Positions 8,222-16,285 of a DNA stretch of 64,000 nt are shown piece after piece (the first letter of the stretch is position 1; every line of letters begins with the position of its first letter). The notes beneath the pieces were generated by a model. It made no database searches. It saw nothing but the letters and a program-made list of their open reading frames with translations, and had not been told where the DNA came from. Source of the DNA: an uncultured Winogradskyella sp. Lineage in GTDB: Bacteria > Bacteroidota > Bacteroidia > Flavobacteriales > Flavobacteriaceae. Made by a program: the position numbers and the translations under genes. The stretch lies in NCBI RefSeq assembly GCF_947495255.1, contig NZ_CANLYI010000010.1, forward strand, positions 105,432 to 169,431. The letters are read 5' to 3'.

Positions 8222-10507
8222 TTACTTTAAATGCTGTGCAAAGAAACCTAGCATTGCTTTGTACAGTTCTACTTTATTTTCTTCGTGCGAGAAACCATGT
8301 CCTTCATCGTATTTAACCATATAAGGCACATCAATATTTCTGGCTCTCATGCTTTTTACAACTTGATCAGATTCATCTATGTTCACTCTTGGGTCATTTG
8401 CTCCCTGAATTACAAATAGTGGTTTTGTAATTTCATCTACATGTAAAGCTGGTGAAACCGCAGTCATAATTTTTTGATCAGCTTCGTCCTCAGAATTATA
8501 CCATTGCTCATTAAATTGTGCCATGTATGGTTTCCAATATTCCGGAAAAGACTCAAAGAACGTAAACAAGTTACTCACACCTACGTAATCTATACCACAA
8601 GTATATAAGTCTGGTGTTTTAACAAGACTTCCTAAAGTTGCTAAACCGCCATAACTAGCACCATAAATAGCTACCTTTTCATTATCAATAAAATCCAAGG
8701 TTTTAGCATAAGCTACAGCATCCTCTAAATCATTAAGCATCTTTCTTCCTATTTGCTTATTTCCGGCAAGAAAGAAATCTTTTCCGTATCCTCCAGAACC
8801 TCTGTAGTTAACTTGTAATGTAGCGTAACCTCTACTTGCAAACAATTGTGTTTCTGGATTAAAACCCCAATAATCTCTAACACCATAAGGTCCACCATGC
8901 GGATTTACAATTAACGGAACACGTTCTCCCTTTTTAATATTATTAGGAATAGTGATGTAGCCATAAACTTTTAGTCCATCTCTAGTTGTAAAATTAATAG
9001 GTCTCATTTCTGCCATATCTTCTTCATGCAACTGAGGCATTAAATCTAATATTTTAGTAAACTCATCCTTTTTCACATCGTAAGTATAATAAGTTCCGTA
9101 AAGCTTATCTGTTTGTAAGATTATTAAGTACTTATCTTCATCATCTGTTTTATCAACGATAGAATACACCTTATCTCCAAATTCCTTTTTAAACTTTTTA
9201 TCTAGTTTTTTATAATAACTACTCACTGGTACTACATGAGTTTTCTCACCTGTGTAATAGTAATAATCTACTTCGTAATTTCTTTTTTTAGATCGACTTA
9301 ACCCACCAACATCAAATGTGTTATTACTATAAATCTTTTCGATAATTTCTTTCTTTTCTAAATCATAAAGTACCAACTCGCTTGTATTACTTTCTAAATT
9401 TGTTAATACATAAGCATCATGTTTGTATGACGTATTATAATTAAATGCCACAATTGAGAAAGAGTCTTGCCAGTTTGTGGTTACAATTTCATTAAATGGT
9501 TGGTCATCTCCTGTTCTGTAATATAAAACATACTCAACGCCGTTCTGTTGTTTAGTATAACCTCTCAGTTCACCATCTTTATCAAATTCATAACCCGCAA
9601 TTGGAGATGAAGCATCTTTGTTTTCAAATAATTTCTCCATTTTACCTGTTACAATGTTTAATTTATAAGGTTCAAATATTTGTTTATTGTCCTTATTCAT
9701 CATTATAATAACATGGTCTGGTTGATCTTCTAATAGGTTAGAAAAATTAACTTTTACATCTTCAAAAGGTGTTAATGCTTTCGGGTTACTTCCATCCAAA
9801 TTAGCTGCAAAAAGTTGGTAGTTTTCATTTCCGCCGTTATCTTTTATATAGACTAGTCTATTATCATTAGCCCAACCATAACCTCTTATAAGCTCTTCGC
9901 TTTCTTTAATTGCAAGTGTTACCTTTTCTGTTTTAGTATCTTTTACATAAACATGATTTTTACCGTTTTCATCCTTTTCTCTAAATGAAAAATAGTTTCC
10001 TTTAGGTGAAAATTGAAATGAACTTTTACTTGGATCCTGAAAATAATCTTCAGCAGAATATTTATAAGACCCATTGTCAAATGCCGCTAATTTATCTAAG
10101 GCATCTTTAGAAGAAGGTAAAGACACATCACCTGGTTTTGTTTTTACCGTTTTAGTTAAATCTAAAGGTAATTCCATTCCGCCTTGAAAAAACGTACCGT
10201 TTATTATTTCATTTGCTAAAACACCAACATACTTAATTCCACCTTGCGTAAAAGCTATTGTTAATTGGTTGTCTTCAAACTCTGTTTTATCCATTGGGAT
10301 TCCTGTAGCGCCTTGACTTGGGCTATCCATGGTAGACGACAAAACGCCATCATCGTTTTTTACATTAAACAATAAAGGAATTTCCTGACCTTGCACACTT
10401 AAAGTTCCTTTCCAAGATCCCGAGATATCTTGAGCAAAAGTGCTAATTGAAAATACTAAAGCAAGAATGCCTAGCATTAATTTTGAATTTGATTTTGTTT
10501 TTTTCAT
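8222..10507 (-). CDS. exported S9-family peptidase (prolyl oligopeptidase type)
   Basis: A 761-residue secreted serine peptidase. The first 25 residues are a signal peptide (KLMLGILALVFSISTFAQ). Residues about 25-115 form a small beta domain, about 150-480 a beta-propeller of the DPP IV/acylaminoacyl peptidase type, and about 510-761 the alpha/beta hydrolase domain. The triad is visible: S618 in GASYGG, D705 in GANDPRVN and H737 in DEGHGF. It probably trims oligopeptides in the periplasm. The gene stands alone with its own terminator. Its upstream region has a pair of 21-bp-spaced repeats matching those before the adjacent LytTR operon, suggesting control by that system. Confidence 0.95.
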   Translation of the reverse strand: MKKTKSNSKLMLGILALVFSISTFAQDISGSWKGTLSVQGQEIPLLFNVKNDDGVLSSTMDSPSQGATGIPMDKTEFEDNQLTIAFTQGGIKYVGVLANEIINGTFFQGGMELPLDLTKTVKTKPGDVSLPSSKDALDKLAAFDNGSYKYSAEDYFQDPSKSSFQFSPKGNYFSFREKDENGKNHVYVKDTKTEKVTLAIKESEELIRGYGWANDNRLVYIKDNGGNENYQLFAANLDGSNPKALTPFEDVKVNFSNLLEDQPDHVIIMMNKDNKQIFEPYKLNIVTGKMEKLFENKDASSPIAGYEFDKDGELRGYTKQQNGVEYVLYYRTGDDQPFNEIVTTNWQDSFSIVAFNYNTSYKHDAYVLTNLESNTSELVLYDLEKKEIIEKIYSNNTFDVGGLSRSKKRNYEVDYYYYTGEKTHVVPVSSYYKKLDKKFKKEFGDKVYSIVDKTDDEDKYLIILQTDKLYGTYYTYDVKKDEFTKILDLMPQLHEEDMAEMRPINFTTRDGLKVYGYITIPNNIKKGERVPLIVNPHGGPYGVRDYWGFNPETQLFASRGYATLQVNYRGSGGYGKDFFLAGNKQIGRKMLNDLEDAVAYAKTLDFIDNEKVAIYGASYGGLATLGSLVKTPDLYTCGIDYVGVSNLFTFFESFPEYWKPYMAQFNEQWYNSEDEADQKIMTAVSPALHVDEITKPLFVIQGANDPRVNIDESDQVVKSMRARNIDVPYMVKYDEGHGFSHEENKVELYKAMLGFFAQHLK

Positions 10508-10634
10508 GACGATTATTTTAATAAATTAATTGATTTACAGTTTAGTGAGATACTTTATAAGTAATTACTCTTACAAAATTGTTACACTTATTTCTGTAAA
10601 TATATATTTGAAATAATCCTAATGAATTGAAAAT

Positions 10635-10676
10635 ATGACGAGTGGTAATTTGATTATGCTAAACGGAAATATTAAC
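10635..10676 (-). promoter_or_regulatory. candidate LytTR binding site upstream of the S9 peptidase
   Basis: ATGACGAGTGGTAAT at 10635 and the weaker ATGCTAAACGGAAAT at 10656 (plus-strand reading) are again 21 bp apart. The first copy differs by one base from the 8098 copy and by one base from the 8119 copy. The pair is about 130 bp upstream of the peptidase start codon. Confidence 0.6.
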
Positions 10677-10713
10677 AGTAATCAAATTTCAAGAAAATAG
10701 AATCCGCAATTAG

Positions 10714-11235
10714 CTAGTTTTTTTGAGGTGGATATTCAGTAAATACTTTCTCTACCAGCTTAGCAAATACGGCTTCACGCTTTTCTGGAGAAGAATTTGG
10801 GTTGTAGTTACTTTCGCTTACTGCTTGCCAAAATAATCCTATTTTATTTTCATCAACAAAATCTATAACAATTTCTCGAGATTGCTTATTTTGGCCCACT
10901 GGTATCCCAACAGAAACGCCTCCAAAACCGCCTCCGCCACCACCGCCAAGACCTACACCTACAGAGCTATTGTTTCGGCTTACCACTTGTTGACTTTGAA
11001 TATCGATATAAAAATCTGGCGTATCAGAACGTGTTAAACCCATTGTTTTAAGCTTACCATCTATAGCTCTTTTTAAGCGCTTAGTGTCTAATTCGCTTAA
11101 ACCAGTTTCCATATCATCAAAGTAATTATAGTTTTTGTAACTACTAAAATCAGTAGACTTCTCATAGTCGTAGTTTACTACAGTTCCACAAGACGTTACA
11201 AGAAAGGCTATGAATAGAAATTTTAAATTCTTCAT
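10714..11235 (-). CDS. DUF4136 lipoprotein
   Basis: A 173-residue lipoprotein. The signal peptide ends in the lipobox LVTSC with Cys16 as the lipidated residue. The mature part begins TVVNYDYEKSTDFSSYKNYNYFD, the characteristic opening of DUF4136 proteins. A Gly-rich stretch (SVGVGLGGGGGGGFGGVSVG, about residues 94-113) is followed by a REIVIDFVD strand and a C-terminal helix. DUF4136 proteins are widespread outer-membrane-associated lipoproteins of unknown role. The gene lies 42 bp downstream of the ion-channel gene and could share its transcript. Confidence 0.88.
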   Translation of the reverse strand: MKNLKFLFIAFLVTSCGTVVNYDYEKSTDFSSYKNYNYFDDMETGLSELDTKRLKRAIDGKLKTMGLTRSDTPDFYIDIQSQQVVSRNNSSVGVGLGGGGGGGFGGVSVGIPVGQNKQSREIVIDFVDENKIGLFWQAVSESNYNPNSSPEKREAVFAKLVEKVFTEYPPQKN

Positions 11236-11277
11236 CTTTTTTCTTTTAAAGATATTAAATATTTAAAATTTAGAAGA

Positions 11278-11997
11278 CTATTTTAACTCTTCTTCTTCAT
11301 TTGGTTCAACAGCTTTGGTTAAAGAAGATGAAATTATACCTGTAGGAATTGCCACAACTCCCAAGCCAATTAACAACATAAAGAAAGTAAAGATTCTACC
11401 GCCAACAGTAATTGGGTAGACATCACCATAACCAACAGTTGTTAAGGTCACTATAGACCACCAAAGACTAGAAAATATAGAAGAAAAATGGTCTGGCTGT
11501 GCTTCGTTTTCAAAATAATAAATACCAACGGCTGTGAAGTAAATTAGCATTAAGGTAATAATCATGAATAAGATGATTTGCTCTTTTGCCAATATCATAG
11601 CATTGGCAAAATGACGCATCGCTTTATTATACCTAACTAACTTGAATAAGCGAAACAATCGGAACATTCTAAGTAAACGTAACGATCGCAAATCCACTCC
11701 AAACGAAAGGTAAAAAGGTAGAATGGCTAAAAAATCTATAATTCCGAAAAAACTAAAAATGAATTTTGGTTTACTGTCCGCAACATAAATTCTAGCGACA
11801 TACTCAAATGTAAAAATGACTACACAGAATGCCTCAATAGCATTTAGAACCACCTTAGTTTGTGGTTTTAAATCTGGTAAGGTTTCAATAGAAAATGTAA
11901 TAACAGAAAATATAATTAAAAACTGAATAAAATAAGCAAATCGTCTACTGCGCTTATTATCGTTAAGCTCTACTAAGTTTTTAAGGTATGTTTTCAT
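11278..11997 (-). CDS. voltage-gated-like potassium channel (ion transporter family)
   Basis: A 239-residue protein with the six-segment voltage-gated channel plan. S1 to S3 span about 20-100. S4 (about 104-122) carries regularly spaced arginines (SLRLLRMFRLFRLFKLVR). S5 is at about 140-160, the pore helix ends in the selectivity filter TVGYGD (187-192), and S6 is at about 202-225. The filter is that of a K+ channel. There is no cytoplasmic RCK/TrkA domain, only a short acidic tail (EPNEEEELK). It probably contributes to membrane-potential control. The stop of the obg gene lies 17 bp upstream of its start, so it may be read through from obg. Confidence 0.92.
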   Translation of the reverse strand: MKTYLKNLVELNDNKRSRRFAYFIQFLIIFSVITFSIETLPDLKPQTKVVLNAIEAFCVVIFTFEYVARIYVADSKPKFIFSFFGIIDFLAILPFYLSFGVDLRSLRLLRMFRLFRLFKLVRYNKAMRHFANAMILAKEQIILFMIITLMLIYFTAVGIYYFENEAQPDHFSSIFSSLWWSIVTLTTVGYGDVYPITVGGRIFTFFMLLIGLGVVAIPTGIISSSLTKAVEPNEEEELK

Positions 11998-12013
11998 ATG
12001 TAATTATGAAACA

Positions 12014-13012
12014 TTATTCGTTTAACATCTTCCAAAGACTATCTTTTAATTCCACTAAGCCTTGTTGAGCTACAGAAGAAATAAATAGATAATTGGCTTT
12101 TAAATCCTTATCTAGAATTACGGAAATTTCAGATTTTAATTCATCATCTAACATGTCAGATTTTGAGACCACAACCAAGCGATCTTTATCTAACATTTCA
12201 GGATTGTAACGTCTTAATTCATCTTCTAAAATTTCGTATTGCTCTACTATATCTTTAGCATCTGCAGGAATTAAAAACAAGAGAATTGAATTACGTTCAA
12301 TATGTCTTAAGAAATAATAACCTAAACCTTTTCCTTCTGCTGCACCTTCAATAATACCAGGAATATCTGCCATTACAAACGACTGAAAATCGCGATACTC
12401 TACAATACCTAAATTTGGTTTTAACGTTGTAAACTCATAATCTGCAATTTTTGGTTTTGCAGACGTTAATACAGATAATAAAGTTGATTTTCCTGCATTT
12501 GGAAATCCAACCAATCCTACATCTGCCAAAACTTTAAGCTCTAAGGTGATATCTAGCTCTTCTAGAGGAATACCAGGTTGTGCGTAACGAGGTGTTTGGT
12601 TCACTGAATTTTTAAAATGCCAGTTTCCTCGTCCACCCATTCCGCCTTCAACTACAATTCTTTCTTCACCTTCTTCAGTGATTTCAAATAAAATAGTATC
12701 GGTTTCAGAGTCTCTAACTACGGTTCCTAGAGGAACATCGACATACATATCTTCACCATCAGCTCCTGTACTTCTACCAGAACTTCCATGAGACCCATGA
12801 CCTGCTCTAATATGACGCTTATACTTTAAGTGAATTAATGTCCAAAGATTAGAGTTTCCACGTAAAATTACATGACCTCCTCGTCCACCATCTCCTCCAT
12901 CTGGTCCTCCTTTTGCAATATATTTTTCGCGATGTAAATGCGAAGAGCCTTTACCTCCATTTCCGGAAGTTACGTGCATTTTTACGTAATCAACAAAATT
13001 TCCTTCAGTCAT
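12014..13012 (-). CDS. obg: GTPase Obg (ribosome-assembly and stress GTPase)
   Basis: The N-terminal Obg fold (about 1-158) is Gly-rich, with [13 protein letters not shown] and [15 protein letters not shown]. The GTPase domain follows with G1 [12 protein letters not shown]2 region [12 protein letters not shown]3 DIPG and G4 SKSD. No C-terminal OCT extension is present. Obg acts in late 50S subunit assembly and stress signalling. The family usually starts [10 protein letters not shown], so the ATG ending at 13012 is preferred over an upstream ATG at 13018 and a TTG at 13027. A repeat-like hairpin (13019-13036) sits immediately upstream of the chosen start. Confidence 0.95.
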   Translation of the reverse strand: MTEGNFVDYVKMHVTSGNGGKGSSHLHREKYIAKGGPDGGDGGRGGHVILRGNSNLWTLIHLKYKRHIRAGHGSHGSSGRSTGADGEDMYVDVPLGTVVRDSETDTILFEITEEGEERIVVEGGMGGRGNWHFKNSVNQTPRYAQPGIPLEELDITLELKVLADVGLVGFPNAGKSTLLSVLTSAKPKIADYEFTTLKPNLGIVEYRDFQSFVMADIPGIIEGAAEGKGLGYYFLRHIERNSILLFLIPADAKDIVEQYEILEDELRRYNPEMLDKDRLVVVSKSDMLDDELKSEISVILDKDLKANYLFISSVAQQGLVELKDSLWKMLNE

Positions 13013-13018
13013 ATTCAT

Positions 13019-13036
13019 TTCCCACAAAAGCGGGAA
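13019..13036. repeat. short palindromic hairpin before obg
   Basis: TTCCC and GGGAA arms around ACAAAAGC. It resembles the ATTCCTGCTTTTGCAGGAAT-type intergenic repeat seen in flavobacteria. A decayed relative (GAAATCCTGCTTTCTCAAGAAT) lies at about 13101-13122. It is within 7 bases of the obg start codon. Confidence 0.45.
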
Positions 13037-13123
13037 TCTTTTTAATTTAAATCTTAAGCTAAAATAATTCTAGGACTCATCATATAATACATTCAACATG
13101 AAGAAATCCTGCTTTCTCAAGAA

Positions 13124-14233
13124 TTATAATTTATCAATAACAGCACTTAAACGCACTGTAATATCTTCAATACTACCAACGCCATCAACACCAAAATATT
13201 TATTTTGCTCAGCGTAGTAATCTTTTAAAATCGCAGTTTTATTATAGTATTCTTTAATTCGGTTTCTAATAATACTTTCATCCGCATCATCAGCTCTACC
13301 ACTAGTTTTTCCTCTTTCGAGCAAACGACCAACTAAAACCTCATCATCAACTTCTAGAGCAACCATTGCATTAATCTGAGAATCTTTACTGTCCATTAAT
13401 TCATCTAATGCTTTGGCTTGCGCATTGGTTCTTGGAAAACCATCAAAAATAAATCCATTAGCATCTGCATTCTTCTCCACTTCTTTATTTAACATGTCAA
13501 TAGTAACCTGATCTGGCACCAATTCTCCTTTGTCCATAAAAGACTTTGCTAACATTCCTAAAGCCGTTTCATTTTTAATGTTATACCTAAAAACGTCGCC
13601 TGTTGAAATATGAATTAAATCATATTTTTCTTTTAAGAAATTAGCTTGCGTTCCTTTACCTGCACCTGGAGGGCCAAATAGCACTAAGTTTGTCATGTGT
13701 TGTGTGGTTTTTAATTGATATACGTCTGGTAAATCTCTTCCTAATCCATCGTAGTCTAAGCCATAGCCTACTATAAATTTATCAGGAATTTCCATACCTA
13801 CGTAATGAAGTTTAAAATCTTTGTTATAGGCTTCAGGCTTGTAAAACAAGGTTGCAATAATTAATTGCTTAACATTCTCATTTTTAAAAATACGATGAAC
13901 TTCTTCTAACGTATTACCTGTATCAATAATATCTTCTAAAATAACAACTGTTCGTCCTGTTAAATCCTGAGTCAATCCAATTAAACGCTGAATATCTTCT
14001 GTGGATTTTACACCTTCATAAGAGGCTAACTTTATAAAAGTTACTTCGCAAGGTTTTGGATATTTTTTCACAAAATCACTCACTAACATAAACGAGCCAT
14101 TCAAAATACCTATAAAAACTGGTACTTCATCACCCAAATCGTCAGCAATACCATCTACCATTTTTTGGACAGCAGTGTTTATTTCTTGTTCAGATATGAA
14201 GGGTTTGAAGTATAAATCGTGAAGCTTTATCAA
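13124..14233 (-). CDS. adk: hypoxanthine phosphoribosyltransferase / adenylate kinase fusion
   Basis: A 369-residue fusion of two purine enzymes. Residues 1 to about 178 are a hypoxanthine(-guanine) phosphoribosyltransferase with the PRPP-binding loop VVILEDIIDTGNTL (about 96-109). Residues from M180 onward are adenylate kinase with P-loop GPPGAGKGT (187-195), the AMP-binding GDVFRY and GFPRTNAQ. The lid is short (LLERGKTSGRADDADE), as in small adenylate kinases. The frame is continuous, so this is a real fusion, and the architecture is familiar in flavobacteria. It joins purine salvage (IMP/GMP formation) to nucleotide phosphorylation. purK-purE lie divergently next door, giving a purine-themed region. 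A clear -7 box lies at 14255-14262. Confidence 0.93.
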   Translation of the reverse strand: MIKLHDLYFKPFISEQEINTAVQKMVDGIADDLGDEVPVFIGILNGSFMLVSDFVKKYPKPCEVTFIKLASYEGVKSTEDIQRLIGLTQDLTGRTVVILEDIIDTGNTLEEVHRIFKNENVKQLIIATLFYKPEAYNKDFKLHYVGMEIPDKFIVGYGLDYDGLGRDLPDVYQLKTTQHMTNLVLFGPPGAGKGTQANFLKEKYDLIHISTGDVFRYNIKNETALGMLAKSFMDKGELVPDQVTIDMLNKEVEKNADANGFIFDGFPRTNAQAKALDELMDSKDSQINAMVALEVDDEVLVGRLLERGKTSGRADDADESIIRNRIKEYYNKTAILKDYYAEQNKYFGVDGVGSIEDITVRLSAVIDKL

Positions 14234-14254
14234 AACGAAAATATTTTAGAATTG

Positions 14255-14262
14255 CAAAGATA
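14255..14262 (-). promoter_or_regulatory. -7 promoter element for the HPRT-adenylate kinase gene
   Basis: TATCTTTG on the minus strand matches the Bacteroidota -7 consensus TAnnTTTG. It lies 22 bp before the start codon. No TTG -33 box is obvious. Confidence 0.6.
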
Positions 14263-14327
14263 CATATTTGATTGCTGTTTAAGGGATTTTTGATTTAGGA
14301 ATTTAGAAGTATGTCTCATTTTTAGCT

Positions 14328-14335
14328 TATTTTTG
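14328..14335 (+). promoter_or_regulatory. -7 promoter element for purK-purE
   Basis: TATTTTTG matches TAnnTTTG. It would give a leader of roughly 60 bases before the purK start at 14402. Confidence 0.5.
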
Positions 14336-14401
14336 TTATTGAAAATCAGAAAATTTAACCCTAAATAAAATTTTCCATTTTAATGGAAAGAACAAAAACT
14401 G

Positions 14402-15556
14402 ATGAACTATTTTTCTTCAAACTTTAAACTTGGCATATTAGGAGGTGGACAACTTGGCAAAATGATGCTGTACGACACACGTAAATTTGATATTTATACT
14501 TGTGTTATAGACCCAAGTGCCGAAGCACCTGCTCGCTTAGCTTGCGACGAATTTACCGTCGGTGATTTATTAGATTATGATACGGTTGTTGCATTCGGAA
14601 AAAAAGTTGATGTGTTAACTTTTGAAATTGAAAACGTTAATGTTGATGCTTTAGAAACACTTGAAAAAGAAGGCGTTAAAGTTTACCCTTCGTCTAAAAC
14701 CTTAAGAACTATTCAGAATAAAGGCACTCAAAAATTATTTTATCGCGACCATGATATTCCTACAGCAGAGTTTTCGAGATTTGCTTACACTTCAGAAATT
14801 GATGAGGCTGTTGACAATGGAGGCTTAAACTATCCTTTTGTATGGAAGAGTGCAAGATTTGGTTATGACGGCACAGGCGTAAAAGTAGTGAGAAGCGAAA
14901 GAGATTTAGTTAATTTACCAAATGTAGAGTGCATTGCAGAAAAGTTAATTCCTTTTAAAAATGAATTAGCAGTTATTGTTGCCAGAAATGAAAAAGGAGA
15001 TTTAAAAACATATCCTGTGGTAGAAATGGAGTTTCATCCAGAAGCTAACCAAGTTGAGTATGTTATTTGTCCGGCTAGAATACCAGATGCTATTGCAAAA
15101 AAAGCAGAAGAAGTTGCATTAAAAACTGCAGCCGCTTTTAAACATGTTGGCTTGTTGGCTGTCGAAATGTTTCAAACTAGAGAAGATGAAATTTTAGTAA
15201 ATGAAGTGGCACCAAGACCACATAATTCTGGTCATTATAGTATTGAAGGAAGTTATACATCTCAATTTGAACAACAAATAAGATGCATATTTGGACTTCC
15301 ACTTGGCAATACTGAAAGTAAGGTTGCTGGCGTTATGGTAAATCTCGTTGGTGCAGAAGGACATACAGGTAATGTTGTTTACAAAAACATTGAAAATATC
15401 TTAGCCATGGATGGTGTAACACCTCATATCTACGGAAAAAAACAAACAAGACCTTTCCGTAAAATGGGACACGTAACTATAGTTAATAAAGACTTAACCA
15501 TAGCACGTGAGATTGCCGAAAAAGTAAAACAAACAATTGAAGTAATTAGCGAATAA
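14402..15556 (+). CDS. purK: N5-carboxyaminoimidazole ribonucleotide synthase
   Basis: A 384-residue ATP-grasp enzyme that converts AIR, ATP and bicarbonate to N5-CAIR in purine synthesis. The N-terminus has the nucleotide-fold signature LGILGGGQLGKMM. The central region has VWKSARFGYDGTGVKV, and the ATP-grasp end has LVNEVAPRPHNSGHYSIEG. Length is normal for the family. The purE start follows two bases after its stop, so the two consecutive pathway steps are translated from one message. Confidence 0.97.
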   Translation: MNYFSSNFKLGILGGGQLGKMMLYDTRKFDIYTCVIDPSAEAPARLACDEFTVGDLLDYDTVVAFGKKVDVLTFEIENVNVDALETLEKEGVKVYPSSKTLRTIQNKGTQKLFYRDHDIPTAEFSRFAYTSEIDEAVDNGGLNYPFVWKSARFGYDGTGVKVVRSERDLVNLPNVECIAEKLIPFKNELAVIVARNEKGDLKTYPVVEMEFHPEANQVEYVICPARIPDAIAKKAEEVALKTAAAFKHVGLLAVEMFQTREDEILVNEVAPRPHNSGHYSIEGSYTSQFEQQIRCIFGLPLGNTESKVAGVMVNLVGAEGHTGNVVYKNIENILAMDGVTPHIYGKKQTRPFRKMGHVTIVNKDLTIAREIAEKVKQTIEVISE

Positions 15557-15558
15557 AA

Positions 15559-16041
15559 ATGAGTAAAGTAGGAATTATAATGGGAAGCAAAAGCGATTTG
15601 CCAGTAATGCAAGATGCTATAGATATTTTAAAAGAATTTGATATTGACATTGAAGTAGATATCGTTTCTGCACACAGAACTCCTGAGAAATTATTCGATT
15701 ACAGTAAAAACGCACATAAACGAGGCCTAAAAGTAATTATTGCTGGTGCAGGAGGCGCTGCGCATTTGCCAGGTATGGTAGCATCTCTATCGCCTTTGCC
15801 TATTATTGGAGTCCCAGTAAAAAGCAGTAATTCTATAGATGGTTGGGATTCTGTTTTATCTATTTTACAAATGCCAGGAGGAGTACCTGTTGCAACAGTT
15901 GCTTTAAATGGTGCAAAAAATGCTGGAATTTTAGCTGCACAAATTATAGGCAGTTCTGACCAAAATGTTTTAGAAAAAATTATTGACTATAAAGAAGGTT
16001 TAAAAGCTAAGGTCTATGAATCTGCTAAGGATTTACAATAA
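15559..16041 (+). CDS. purE: N5-carboxyaminoimidazole ribonucleotide mutase
   Basis: A 160-residue class I PurE that moves the carboxyl group of N5-CAIR to C4, giving CAIR. Active-site signatures are present: MGSKSDLPVM near residue 10, VSAHRTPE, and GAGGAAHLPGM. It is encoded directly behind purK. The small membrane-protein gene starts 10 bp downstream. Confidence 0.97.
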   Translation: MSKVGIIMGSKSDLPVMQDAIDILKEFDIDIEVDIVSAHRTPEKLFDYSKNAHKRGLKVIIAGAGGAAHLPGMVASLSPLPIIGVPVKSSNSIDGWDSVLSILQMPGGVPVATVALNGAKNAGILAAQIIGSSDQNVLEKIIDYKEGLKAKVYESAKDLQ

Positions 16042-16051
16042 CACCAATTAA

Positions 16052-16285
16052 ATGCTAAAAGAATTAGTATTAAAACTGTTCACATATCCACTTTGTATTG
16101 GATTAATATGCGTGTCATTTTGGTTATTATCTGCCGTAATTGACAAACCGTTAGCTATAGACCATATAAAAATAACATTTGTAGCACCACTAATCTTTCT
16201 CGCAGCATTCTCTTATTTAATTTCAGATATTACGATTACAATTAAAACGTTACGAAAAACAGAAAAAAATGAGCATTCTAAATAA
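16052..16285 (+). CDS. small two-helix membrane protein
   Basis: A 77-residue protein with two predicted membrane segments (about 11-30 and 40-60) and a basic tail (KTLRKTEKNEHSK). No family recognised. Its end overlaps the start of the M3 peptidase gene by 17 bases, which argues that it is translated and coupled to its neighbour. It lies in the purK-purE-peptidase operon. Confidence 0.65.
   Translation: MLKELVLKLFTYPLCIGLICVSFWLLSAVIDKPLAIDHIKITFVAPLIFLAAFSYLISDITITIKTLRKTEKNEHSK

Noticed and set aside
10611..10618. Plus-strand TAnnTTTG-like box at about 10611 as a promoter
   Set aside because: It points away from the minus-strand peptidase and no plus-strand gene follows.
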